Assembly (NCBI GenBank): GCA_018881555.1
Contig: JACAXG010000268.1
Location: 426,912 to 490,911, forward strand
Source: Amblyornis subalaris
Lineage: Eukaryota > Chordata > Aves > Passeriformes > Ptilonorhynchidae
Direction: 5' to 3'
DNA length: 64,000 nucleotides
A program made the position numbers and the translations under genes. The first letter of the stretch is position 1. Every line of letters starts with the position of its first letter. The notes below the pieces were generated by a model. It was given only the letters and a program-made list of their open reading frames with translations, was not told the DNA's origin and did no database searches. Of this stretch, positions 24,946-35,549 are shown one piece after another.

Positions 24946-25170
24946 TTTAAGCCTTCACAGGTCGGACAAGGCAGTGTGAGGCTCAAGGCACCATCTTCTG
25001 CAAATCCATGGGATCATCAATATCCCAAATACCTGGGAAGTGACCAGCAGGATGCTCCCTGCACCACAGGTGTGTTTGCAGGAGTGTCTCAACACACATC
25101 CCATGTCTTATTTCCCTAATACTGTTCTCTATAAATCAGTCAGAAACGTAATAAAAGTTATTCTTACAGG

Positions 25171-25235
25171 GAAAAATTCTTGTAATTTCTTGTAATTTCT
25201 TGTAATTCTTGCAATTCTGTAAAATTCTTGTCTTT
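25171..25235. repeat. Tandem repeat, unit TTCTTGTAAT(T)
   Basis: Four clear 10-11 bp copies followed by degenerate ones (TTCTTGCAAT, TTCTGTAAAA). Confidence 0.85.
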
Positions 25236-25749
25236 AAGACATTTCTTAGGCTCTGTTGGAAGAATCATGCATGATATCACCTTTGCTTTGAACTCTCCAA
25301 GGTGCCTGAGGCAACGAGGCGCTTGAAATCTTGATTTTCCACGGGCACACCTTTGAAAACTCCAGCTGCTGTGGTTTTTTTCCAAGCAGATCCATCCCCC
25401 TGGGACTGTGACCACGCTGGGAAAGTCTTCCAGCAGGGATTTGCAGCTCCCTTACACCACTCAGCGAGAACCAAGCACTTGTTTTATTTAATTCCTCTGC
25501 AGGAGCGGATCATCCCTGAGGTTTTCGTGGCGAGCCGGGAGAGAGGATTTACAGCGTTATCCAACCTCAGTTGTTTTATCCCAACACGGCTGTGGTTTGG
25601 TCTCCAAACAATCCCAAAGATAAGCAAATATCCCCCGTGACCCCTCCTGCAGCTCGGATATTTGATGGGAGCAAACGGCGTGTGATTCACACCTCGCGGC
25701 TGAGCGCCACAAAAAGGTATTCCAAGGGCTTTTATTCCTCCCCAAAACG
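25236..25749. other. Intergenic, nothing recognised
   Basis: No gene or repeat recognised. Confidence 0.5.
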
Positions 25750-25900
25750 GCACGGGAATCGCCCAGGGAGGTGGTGGAGTCACCTCCGGGAGGTGTCTGG
25801 ATGTGGCCCCTGGGGATGGATGGGGTTTGGGGTGATGAGGGTGGGCGTGGGACTGGGTGATGCTGAAGGGCTCTCCCAACCCTGGTGATTCTGGGATTTC
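25750..25900 (+). mobile_element. CR1 LINE 3' fragment
   Basis: CCCAGGGAGGTGGTGGAGTC, TGGGTGATGCTGAAGGGCTC, tail GATTCTGGGATTTC. Confidence 0.85.
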
Positions 25901-27465
25901 GGGATTTACTCTCCCTACAGCCCGAATAGGAACCTGTACTGGTTTTGCTCCAGTTCTCACAGCGAATTCCTAGTGAAAANCCTAGGAAAAGTCAGCTTTT
26001 CTGGTTGCTGTTCCCTGTTTAACNCTCTCACTTGCACGCCAGTCACATTCCCATAGTTATTATTTGCCTTTGCCTTAAAATAACACCAGGGCTACACAAA
26101 GAGGAGAATTTTATTCCAGAGGAGCATCTCATTGCAAAAGCATCCTGGAAGGAGCAGGAAAAGGCACACACCCCCCCCCCATTCACGTCATGAGTGCGAT
26201 CACACGAGTCCAAACGCAGAAACAATTGCAATATTTCCCAACTCCCTCCAGACCTGACATTTAAAGCCCACATACATTTCCCGCAAGCCTCACAAGAGCT
26301 CCTTAAAAATATTCTTGGCTGCAGATAAATGATGGAGCACCAAATCCGAGCCNTGCACACCAAGAATTTTAACCCAACTATTCGTTAGTGTTTACCCTTT
26401 AAAAAAAAAAAAAAATTTAAGAAATAAAAATCTGTGCAAGAGATAAACTGAGACACGTCTGGAGGACTACGAGGCAGAAATAAAACACCACTTTTTTTGA
26501 GATGGACAATCAGGATCTGAAAGTCCTGAAATGCCACTGAACTCCACTAAACAGGTCATATATTCATTTTAAACCCTACAGAATTTTATATTATGTGCAG
26601 TTAAAGGAGCAGGACGCCGTGCCAGTGCTTTTCCCTTAAAAGCTTATCATGGCTAAGTAAAACTTGCAAACCCAAGNAGGATTTGCCAAAGAAAGGCTCC
26701 TTAAAACTTAAATCATAAAACCTNAAGGCACAAAGTCAGAGAGCTCGGAGCAGACACGGGGATTTGTACCCAAACCATTCCATGATTCCATCCACTCAGG
26801 AAGTAGAAATCACACCCAGCGCCCTGTTTGTGGCTTCCAGACACATCACACACCTTTTGGTGTGGTTATAGAGCTCGAAGAGAGCGAGCAGCAGGAGAAC
26901 CACGGGTGAGGAAACCATCTGGCAGCTCCCCAAAACATGGGGAGAAACGGCAATTCCGCATGGGAACGAAGATAATTCATCCCCACGTCCAGCCAGGGCA
27001 GATACTCCAGGGAAAAGCAGAGAACAAAGCGATGATCCTGTTCCAGTTTGCATCCAGACCGTGGGCTCCGTCCTTGTCTTGACCCTTTTGGAAACCATGC
27101 CTCCTTTTGGCCTCCGGGACATCTTGAGGCAATAAAGCTCAATAAACCAACTCCTGTGAAAAGCTTTTCCCATTGGTTTTGGGCTTTATAATCCCACCAG
27201 GCACCCCCCACTGCTTGTGTTTTGGGAAAGGAGAGTTCATCTTTCCCTCTCTGCCTGCTCTGTGCTATTCAGGATTTTACAGGCGCCCATTGTGACCCTT
27301 TCCTACCCCGTTTGTCCGTTTTCCCAAACTTTGGAAAATTGCTGTGTTCAAGCTTGATTTCTATAGAGATCACTTCAGTCTCTGCTCTTCTCTTCTGCCA
27401 GTTTTGGTGGATTCAAGAAGTGATGCCCAAAGCAGCACACATTTTATTATTTATGTTATTGCACT
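25901..27465. other. Intergenic, nothing recognised
   Basis: Includes a poly-A run at about 26401-26415 and a 24-bp CR1 tail remnant (CCCAAACCATTCCATGATTC) at 26768-26792. No gene. Confidence 0.55.
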
Positions 27466-27520
27466 ATATTATATTATATTATATTATATTATATTATATT
27501 ATATTATATTATATTATATT
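27466..27520. repeat. (ATATT)11 microsatellite
   Basis: Eleven perfect five-base units, then degenerate GTATTAATTTTATTATATTA. Confidence 0.97.
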
Positions 27521-27691
27521 GTATTAATTTTATTATATTACTCCTGCCTAAAAGGAGGTACATCCATGAGTTACACAGGGACCAAAAAAATGCTCTGTTC
27601 ATTCATTTTTGGCTCTTGCTGAGCATTGAATCACCATTTTCATCCACCACAATCCAACCGTCCCAAGGTGACACCACTACCCAGCAGGCTG

Positions 27692-27905
27692 TCAAATCCT
27701 TGGACACCAGGAGGAATTTCTCCCTGGAAAGGGTGGTCAGGCCTTGGAATGGCCTGGAGCTCCCATCCCTGGAGGTGTCCAGGGAAGGCCTGGCCGTGGC
27801 ACNCAGTGCTCTGGGCTGGGGGACAAGGTGGGCATCAGGCACAGCTTGGGCTCCATGGGCTGGGAGGGCTTTTCCAGCCTCAGGGATCCTGGGATTCCCT
27901 GATCT
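27692..27905 (+). mobile_element. CR1 LINE 3' fragment
   Basis: TTGGACACCAGGAGGAATTT, CATCAGGCACAGCTTGGGCT, tail GATCCTGGGATTCCC. Same subfamily as 30806-31120. Confidence 0.9.
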
Positions 27906-28477
27906 GCTGGATGCTCTAAAGTCCNCATGGGCCTCTGGCACTCGTTTAGAAAATCCTGATCATTTCTCCCCCACATCACCCAATCCTCAGCTCCTCCTGT
28001 CAGCAGAGNGGAGAAAAATGCAGGGTTCTTTGTGCATTTAATGCTCTGCTGATTGGTGACAAAAACGAAGCAAAACATCCCTGGATGCTCCACACAAGAT
28101 TTACAAGAAGGCAACAGTGACTGCTGGGGGAGAATAATGAACCAAGGCCCACAAAACTTTTGAGGGTAGAAGAGTGTCAGAGCTTGTCTTTCATTTTGCT
28201 CCTGATCCTGCATGGCTTTGTTAACTGATTGTGCTGTTGGNTCAGGAATGTCTAATGTGGCATTAATTTGGGAACTGTGGAAAAGTGACAATCCACAGAG
28301 CCAGGGCAGACGTGGCCAAATAGCCGGAAAAATAATAATAAAAAAAATTGTGGTGTTGAATTCTGCACTAAGTGTGTTACTACACCGAGTTATTCCACAG
28401 GCAGCACAAGGAATCAGCAAAATCCCCATTTCCAAGGGACTAATCTGCCAGATCTCCTGGGGTGGGGATCAGTGTCT
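27906..28477. other. Intergenic, nothing recognised
   Basis: AT-rich, no gene seen. Confidence 0.5.
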
Positions 28478-28743
28478 CCTGCCATGTCCCAAGGGAAAGG
28501 ATGAGAGGAAATGGCCTTAAATTGCACCAGGGGAGGCTCANATTGGAGANTGGGAAAAAATTTTCCCTACCAGAGTGGTCAGGCCTTGGAATGAGNTGCC
28601 CAGGGAGGTGGTGGAGTCGCTGCNTCTGGAAGTGTTCAGGAGCAGTCTGGATATGTCCCTTGGGGACAGGGTTTGGGGTGATGCTGGTGCTGCTGGGGTG
28701 GCACTGGATGATCCTGAAGGGCTCTTCCCACCTCNATGATTCT
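28478..28743 (+). mobile_element. CR1 copy A of a composite pair
   Basis: CATGTCCCAAGGGAAAGGAT to TTCCCACCTC and tail GATTCTGTG; sense. Confidence 0.9.
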
Positions 28744-28756
28744 GTGCCATTCCCAG

Positions 28757-29142
28757 CAGCCTGGAGAAGAGAAGGCTCCAGGGAGACCTCACAGCCCCTT
28801 CCAGTGCCTAAAGGGGCTCCAAGAGAGCTGGAGAGGGATTTGGGACAAGGGCCTGGAGTGACAGGACAAGAGGGAATGGCTTCAAACTGCTAGAGGGCAG
28901 GATTGGATGGGATATTGGGANGGAATTGTTCCCTGGGAGGGTGGGGAGAGGCTGGGATGGAATTCCCAGAGAAGCTGTGGCTGCTGCTTGATCCCTGGAA
29001 GTGTCCAGAGCCAGNTTGGATGGGGCTTGGAACAACCTGGGATAGTGGAAGGTGTCCCTGCCCACGGCAGGAGTGGCACTGGATGATCTTTAAAGTCCCT
29101 TCCAACCCAAACCATTCCATAATTCCATGATTCCATGCCACT
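28757..29142 (+). mobile_element. CR1 copy B of a composite pair, intact 3' end
   Basis: Begins CCTGGAGAAGAGAAGGCTCC right after the linker CCATTCCCAGCAG and ends CCATAATTCCATGATTCC. Confidence 0.92.
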
Positions 29143-30805
29143 CTGCAGCCATGAACCACAGCACTGCTGCCATGTGCTGCCTGTCCTTTGTCTGGATGAC
29201 CCAAAATCCCCGGAGCAGAAGTGACCGGAGCGGTGACACATTCGTACAACCGCGTTAGGGCAAAGCTGATTTATCGCACGGGAATCTCGGGAGCGAGACA
29301 TTCCTTAGGAAGAGGCCACCAGAAGAAATCCGCGTTTAAATAAAAACACAGNTGAAATTCAATAGCCACAGTTATCGCCGAGACGATCTGCCACTTGCCA
29401 ACGAGCAAAACCACAAGAAATGGCTAATAAAAACCAACCTCCTGTGGAGAACAAAAAAAGAAAAAAAAAAGAAAAATGTACATTACTGTGATGTTGCGGT
29501 TAATTCTCAGACAATGCTGCAAAATCGGGGGTGAAGTGCTACTTCCTGTCATTTCAAGGCAAAGAAACCCAAACAGCGAGAATTCCTCGGGGCTGAGGAA
29601 TGCAGACACACATCATGTCTGCGGCGATCGTAAAAAAAAAAAAGATCAAATGCAATATTTGCTCTCAGCGCAGACAACGGCTTTGAGATTTCCCACTCAG
29701 GCGGCCTCGGAAAGCGCCTCCAGCGACTCCTGACAGAGCCCATTTGCTCGTGAGTGATGTTTGCAGTGAAATAAAGCAGCGAGGAGAAGGGAACCTGATG
29801 AAAGGGATCTTTTCCTCCCCTCTGAAGGGACTCTGAGCTCTGCCTTCGCCGGGCTGGGGTTTCGCTTCCTGCCGGGGCCGAGTCCCGCGCGATGCCGAGA
29901 GGGAGGTGAGGTTTGTTTGACAGGAATAGGGAAGGAGCTGCTTTGCGTTGTGCTTTTCAGAGTTTCTGGCTATAAACAAAGAGGGGGTTGCTGGGCCCTC
30001 TGTTCCACATCATTCTCCGTAAAACAGGAGNGCGCTAGCGGAGGGAATGGGTCCCCAGCGCTGGAGCGGCCACAGGGCAAAGTGGGTGCACGGCGCAGCT
30101 NTCTGCCACCAGCACTCGATTTACAAGCAGGAATAACCAGCACATTCCATATTTTTAAAATATTTATCAGCCGTGGAGAGGTTGGAGACGGGTAAAAACA
30201 GCTCAAGCTCTACGACTGTGTTTAAAAGACGATTTAAATAACTTACTGTTCGTTCTCTTTTGACCTTTCCTCCTTTTAAACACAGGATTGGGGTCCACTT
30301 AGCTCCACATTCGTGTCTAAACTGTCAAGAGTGTTTGTCTGAGGTCCTTGTGCCTTATCTGCCATCTGGCTGGGCTCGCACAGCATCGCAGCCACGCTGC
30401 CTGCTGCCCCCAGAACACCAAATTACCAGAAATTTGTCTCTTCCTCCCGAGGGGAGCAGCATCTTTTTCTAACTAACGCAACCCGACGGCAGCAGCTGCT
30501 TTGTGAGTTATCCGAGCAAAGCTCCCACTTCCCCCCTGCTTGACATTCAACAGTTGCAGCTTGTTCTTGACTTAGATCCAAATCTTGCTTCCATCCCGGA
30601 CCAGTGGGGAAAGCAGGGGGGAAACTCCGCAGAATGTGGGTGCATTAAGAACATTTTCCATGCAGTTTCATTTTGCAGTGCTCTGGGGTTTCTTTGTTTC
30701 ACAATTCTCTGCACATTTTCCTTAACGAAAACATTTTATTTGGAAATTANGGATGTTTAACCCAGCGGTTTTTCAGTGTTGGTTCTCTTTTCTTTTTTTT
30801 TCTTG
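29143..30805. other. Intergenic; 29220-30200 is CpG-retaining, candidate conserved or regulatory stretch
   Basis: Repeat-free with CpGs (CCCGCGCGATGCCGAGAGGG near 29883) and AACCACAA at 29409 (RUNX-like). No coding evidence; no transcript signal can be read from sequence. Confidence 0.3.
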
Positions 30806-31120
30806 CTGTCCACAACTCCTGACAGGAGGGGGCAGCCAGGGGGGGTCNGGCTCTGCTCCCAGGGAACAGGGACAGGAGGAGAGGGAACAGCCTCGAGCTG
30901 TGCCAGGGGAGGCTCAGGTTGGACACCAGGAGCAATTTCCTCATGGAAAGGGTGGTCAGGCCTTGGAATGGCCTGGAGCTCCCATCCCTGGAGGTGTCCA
31001 GGGAAGGCCTGGCTGTGGCACTCAGTGCTCTGGGCCGGGGACAAGGTGGGCATCGGGCACAGCTTGGGCTGCATGGGCTGGGAGGGCTTTTCCAGCCTCA
31101 ATGATCCTGGGATTCTGTGA
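30806..31120 (+). mobile_element. CR1 LINE 3' fragment
   Basis: AACTCCTGACAGGAGGGGGC to CTCAATGATCCTGGGATTCT and GTGAT tail. Confidence 0.92.
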
Positions 31121-31429
31121 TACCTCAGGACACTCTCTAAGCTTTCCCAGGTTCAGCCTCCTGCACTCTGGTGTTTCCAGGAGGTTGGAAGGGGAGTCAT
31201 CCCCTCTGATCTTCCTACCAGGCTGGAGTAACTCCCTGTGCTTGAAATATAATTTGTTCTTTCCTGAAAAAAAATTAAGCTTGAACTGACATAAACCAAT
31301 TTCTGTCAGCACCTTTGGGACTGCAAATACACCTAATGAGGCCCTTAGGGCAGGTATCAACAGCGAGGTGTAACTTCATTTGAGCCAAGTGGAATTAAAT
31401 CAGCATAAAACAGACATAAAACTGATTTT
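31121..31429. other. Intergenic, nothing recognised
   Basis: The first part (to about 31230) may be older CR1-like text; otherwise unremarkable. Confidence 0.4.
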
Positions 31430-31522
31430 CCTAGTGGAAGGTTCCCTANCCATGGCAGGGATGGAACTGGATGATGTTAAAGGTCTCTTCCAACCCAATC
31501 CATTCTGGGATTCTGTGATGCA
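31430..31522 (+). mobile_element. CR1 3' terminal fragment
   Basis: TAGTGGAAGGTTCCCTA, TCTTCCAACCCAATCCATTC, tail GGGATTCTGTG. Confidence 0.85.
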
Positions 31523-32047
31523 CTGACAGAGCAGAAGCCTGGTATGGGAAATGAAAGATTTCCCNCCTGGAATCCATGCCCATCTCCATCTGTGCACGTC
31601 CACGGAGCAGCAGGACACCCAGAGGGACCAGTACCACAAAAAGGCTCCATCACTGCCAAAAAAATTCCAAAAAGATCCCTCCTGCTCCCACCCCAACATC
31701 CTCTGNAGGCCAGCCCACCCCCTCCAAGCCTCTCTGTCCATGCACAGCTCATCTCGTGGGAAGGACACACAAATTCCCTGCAATTCCTTGTTGGCTTCTT
31801 ATGGACAGGCTCTGGATGGCAGCCCAGGAGGGTGGCACAGACAGGAGTGGCACCAGCTCCANGCTGAGAGTGTCCCTTGTCCCCTCACCAGCGCCTGCCA
31901 AGGGTCACAAGGGCCGAGCTGGCCCTGCCGGCTCCTTCCAGAGCAGCCCCAGCAGGAGGGAGCTCCAGAACAGCACATCCAGTGCCTCTGGAATGTGTCT
32001 GCAAGGGATGCAGAGCTCAGCTGAGGATTCCTCCAGCCCAGCTCCAG
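31523..32047. other. Intergenic, GC-moderate, nothing recognised
   Basis: Long overlapping open frames (31544-32461) run into a CR1 copy and lack domains. Confidence 0.5.
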
Positions 32048-32422
32048 CATCATGGAATCATGGAATGGTTTGGGTTGGAAGGGACCTTAAGGATCATCTC
32101 ATTCCAAGCCCCTGCCATGGGTAGGGACACCTTCCACTATCCCAGGTTGCTCCAAGCCCCATCCAGCCTGGCCTTGGACACTGCCAGGGATCCAGGGGCA
32201 GCCACAGCTTCTCTGGGCAACCTGTGCCAGGGCCTCTCCACCCTCCCAGGGAACAATTCCTTCCCAAGATCCCATCTAACCCTGCCCTCTGGCAGTGGGA
32301 AGCTATTCCCTGTGTCCTGTCCCTCCATCCCTTGGGAATTGTCTCTCTCCATCTTTCTTGGCAGCTCCTTCAGGTCCTGGAAGGCCACAATGAGGTCACC
32401 CCAAAGCTTCTCTTCTCCAAAA
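32048..32422 (-). mobile_element. CR1 LINE 3' fragment, about 375 bp
   Basis: ATCATGGAATCATGGAATGG to CCAAAGCTTCTCTTCTCCA; intact 3' end, antisense. Confidence 0.93.
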
Positions 32423-32579
32423 TCATCCCAGTCAGAGGAAATGTTTCAATCTCTTCCATAAAGGACATTACTGAAAGGGATCTGTGCCAAAGATCCATCT
32501 GGCCCCTAATTCTGAACAAATAAAACATATGAGCAGACACTTCTCCACTGCAATCCCACTAATNAAACCATTAAAGTCC

Positions 32580-32670
32580 ATGGAATCACAGAATCATCAA
32601 GGTTGGAAGAGACCTTCAAGATTATCCAGTCCAATGATCTGAACTCTGTCCTGAGTGACAGTTCCAAGGG
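32580..32670 (-). mobile_element. Older CR1 3' fragment
   Basis: GAATCACAGAATCATCAAGG and AGATTATCCAGTCCAATGAT. Confidence 0.75.
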
Positions 32671-33124
32671 GAATGACATGATCAAACTTGAGANAGGAAC
32701 AACTCCCACAAAGCTGAAATGCAATAAAACTGAGGGAAGATAAAAGACTANAAAGCTTCAAGTTTCACTTGAAAGCAGCAGAAAGAAAATGACATTTTTG
32801 ACTGTTAATCTAAATTCAGTTGTGGTGTGTCANTGAAGACAATACCTTTTACTGTTAAAATATAATACAGTAAATAGGATTATAACTGGATGTGGATATT
32901 CTGTAATTCCTTATTCCTCTGCGGTGCAGCTGCATCATCTAGTGGACAGCACAGAGATTGCATTGGCTTTACATTAGTTAATTAATTTGGGATTAATTAT
33001 CTTTGGTTTTCCCCTGAATACACTTCACNGCAGTGCTTTCTAAACCTGACTTTTGGAATTACAGATATCCACTTGGACGTTCAATGGAATGAGCTGGAAA
33101 TGAATTTTTTTCTCTCCATTCATA
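32671..33124. other. Intergenic, nothing recognised
   Basis: AT-rich; no gene or repeat recognised. Confidence 0.5.
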
Positions 33125-33285
33125 GAGCAGTTTGGGTTGGGACATTAAACATCATCCACCCTGNCATGGGCAGGGACACCTCCCACTGTCCCAGGGTGCT
33201 CCAAGCCCTGTCCAACCTGGCCTTGGACACTCCCAGGGATTGGGCAACCACAGCTTCTCTGGGCAACCTGTTCCTGTTACCGTGT
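33125..33285 (-). mobile_element. CR1 LINE 3' fragment
   Basis: GAGCAGTTTGGGTTGGGACA to CTTCTCTGGGCAACCTGTTC; antisense. Confidence 0.85.
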
Positions 33286-33335
33286 CAAGAAACCCATAAA
33301 GTTTTATTGGGATNATTTCCCTCTGTCCTGGAGTT

Positions 33336-33869
33336 CATTAAATCCATCACTTGAACCACTGAGTGCAAACAAACACTTCAAACTGTGCCCAAGTGTGGCA
33401 CTTTTTGGGAGTTATTGTTATTAAAAGCTCTTTCTTTGGGAAATGTCATTTTGGAAATGTTTTCACAGAGCATTTAAAAGCTTTAATTATCAGGCTGGGA
33501 AGTTGATACTCCCTTATCTTGTCCCAGAACAGACAGGCCTGAAGGCACTCAGCAATGATGGATGATCTCCACACATCACNGAAGAAAACTCTCAACTAGA
33601 AGGCACTTTCTGCAGAAGATCAAAGAAAATCCATGTTGTGTTCCCATAAATTGACACAGGGAAGAAATTNTCAGGAGGTTTCATGTTTATCATTTTTCAG
33701 TGACTTCAGTGACTGCACTGAATCAACACCTGTCTAAAAGAGAAATAAAAATCAAGCTGTGCTATTTGTGCCTCGTGTTCTTCTCACAAGAAATCAAATC
33801 NCTCTTATTACCCTAAGCAAACCCAGTGTCTTCACCACAGCCACTGAATGAATTCCCACTTCAGCTCTC
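33336..33869. other. Intergenic, nothing recognised
   Basis: AT-rich; no gene or repeat recognised. Confidence 0.5.
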
Positions 33870-34290
33870 TGAATCCCAGAAACATCANGGNNGGANGAGC
33901 CCTCCAGGATCATCCAGTGCCACCCCAGCACCNCCAGCATCNCCCCAAACCCTGTCCCCAAGGGCCACATCCAGACTNCTCCTGNACACTTCCAGAGGCA
34001 GTGACTGCACCACCTCCCTGGGCAGCTCATTCCAAGGCCTGACCACTCTTCCAAGGAGAATTGTTTCCAATCTCCAATCTGAGCCTCCCCTGGTGCAATT
34101 TGAGGCCATTTCCTCTCCTCCTTTCCCTTNGGACACNGCAGCAGAGCCCGACCCCCCCTCACTGCCCCTCCTGTCAGGGATTGTGCAGAGCAATGAGGTC
34201 CCCCCTGAGCCTCCTCTCCCTTCTTTCCTGCACTTCCAGATCCCCTTCCTGCACTCCCTGGAGTGTGTGTAGGAGTTCCAGGAGCAGAGC
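33870..34290 (-). mobile_element. CR1 LINE 3' fragment, about 420 bp
   Basis: GAATCCCAGAAACATCA to the GCAATGAGGTCCCCCCTGAG segment; antisense, with several unread bases. Confidence 0.9.
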
Positions 34291-34694
34291 TCATATCCAA
34301 ACCACCTGGAACAAATGTGGAGCCCCCAGTGTAATCCTGAAGCAAATAAACTCCTGTCAAACTCGTATTCACCTCGCCAGACACATTGTACAGGAGCTGC
34401 TCTTAAAATAACCATCTCCAGGAAAAAAAAGAGAAATAAAGCAACCAAACATCCTTATCTCCTTTAACTCTGGCACCATTTCATTATAAAACTACAAAAT
34501 TAGAAACACATCTGGTGTTATTAAAGGAAAGCAGGAGGTCAAACAGTCACAGGGGCAGGGTCTGAGTTTCTCTCTGCTGGAGCCACTCAGTGGCACAAGG
34601 AGGACCTTGAGGCAAACTGGTGAGAATTCCCTGCAGTGAGATGAGTACACATGGCATTCCCAAATCCAAAGTCATCTCAGGAGGCACTCCAGAG
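34291..34694. other. Intergenic, nothing recognised
   Basis: No gene or repeat recognised downstream of SETD4. Confidence 0.5.
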
Positions 34695-34905
34695 TCACAG
34701 AATCCCAGAATCCTTGAGGCTGGAAAAGACCTTGAAGCTCANAGTCCAACCATCACCCCAGCACCANCACCNCAGTCACCATTAAACCAAATCAGCAAGG
34801 GCCACATCCAAGTGGTTTGGACACTTCCAGGGATGGTGACTCCACCACTTCCCTGGGCATCCTGTTCCAATCCTTGACAACCCTTTCTGTGGAAAAAAAA
34901 ACATT
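34695..34905 (-). mobile_element. CR1 LINE 3' fragment
   Basis: TCACAGAATCCCAGAATCCT to CTTCCCTGGGCATCCTGTTC; antisense. Confidence 0.85.
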
Positions 34906-35414
34906 TCCTGATATTCTAAACTGACCAGGACTCAATGGGAGTGATCAGAGTGTAAAATATAGTGGCAAGTGACTTAAAACCACAATTCAGGCACATCTGA
35001 AGGTAAGTTGGCCCCAAAGGAGGTAAGAAATGGAGCTTCCAGCTCCAGGAAGCATTTTAGAAAAATAAAATAGTAAAGTCTTGTAGAAAACGAAGCAACA
35101 TGTTTACGAAAATAAACACTTTTTAAAAACACCAAATGGAAAATCATCACAACACAACCACAATTATAAATGAAGCTTAAANAAGGGTCCTGCCCTGAAA
35201 TGTCCTTTAAAAAATTCTCTTTCCTCCAAACCACCCAGGGAGCTCGAGCTCTCCACTTCAGGAGAACCTTTTGCGTGAAGGTCAGCAAAGAACAAAATTA
35301 TTCTGATGAANTTTTATATTATTCTTTGCTGCTCAGGTCNATTAAAGCAGTTGAGCAAGGCACANCCACGGCAATAATCCCTGANCAAGCCCAGCTAGGA
35401 CAGCTCCAGCTGGC

Positions 35415-35549
35415 TCAAGTCGTTGCCATGTTCNAGTTGCAAAGAATCTCAGCTGATTTTTGAAGGATTTTCAGGTCCTCTGAGCGCAGCATCTCCACCA
35501 AAGCCAGGTGTTTTTTGAGCTTCTCTTTGTCCCTTTTCAACTGGGAAAC
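35415..35549 (-). CDS. SETD4: SETD4 coding exon 11, with stop (residues 406-449)
   Basis: Acceptor CTCCAG|GTTTCC; stop TGA at 35415-35417. Encodes VSQLKRDKEKLKKHLALVEM and SEDLKILQKSAEILCN. One codon near the end reads TNG; if the unread base is A the protein would end six residues earlier. Confidence 0.94.
   Translation of the reverse strand, partial: VSQLKRDKEKLKKHLALVEMLRSEDLKILQKSAEILCNXNMATT

Noticed and set aside
27466..27520. Possible CRISPR-like or functional tandem array
   Set aside because: Simple (ATATT)n microsatellite; no spacers, and the genome is vertebrate.
31544..32461. Long overlapping open frames on the plus strand
   Set aside because: Run into an antisense CR1; no homology recognised.
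1..35000. Endogenous retrovirus or LTR element
   Set aside because: No paired LTRs, primer-binding site, or gag/pol-like open frames seen; the repeats present are CR1.
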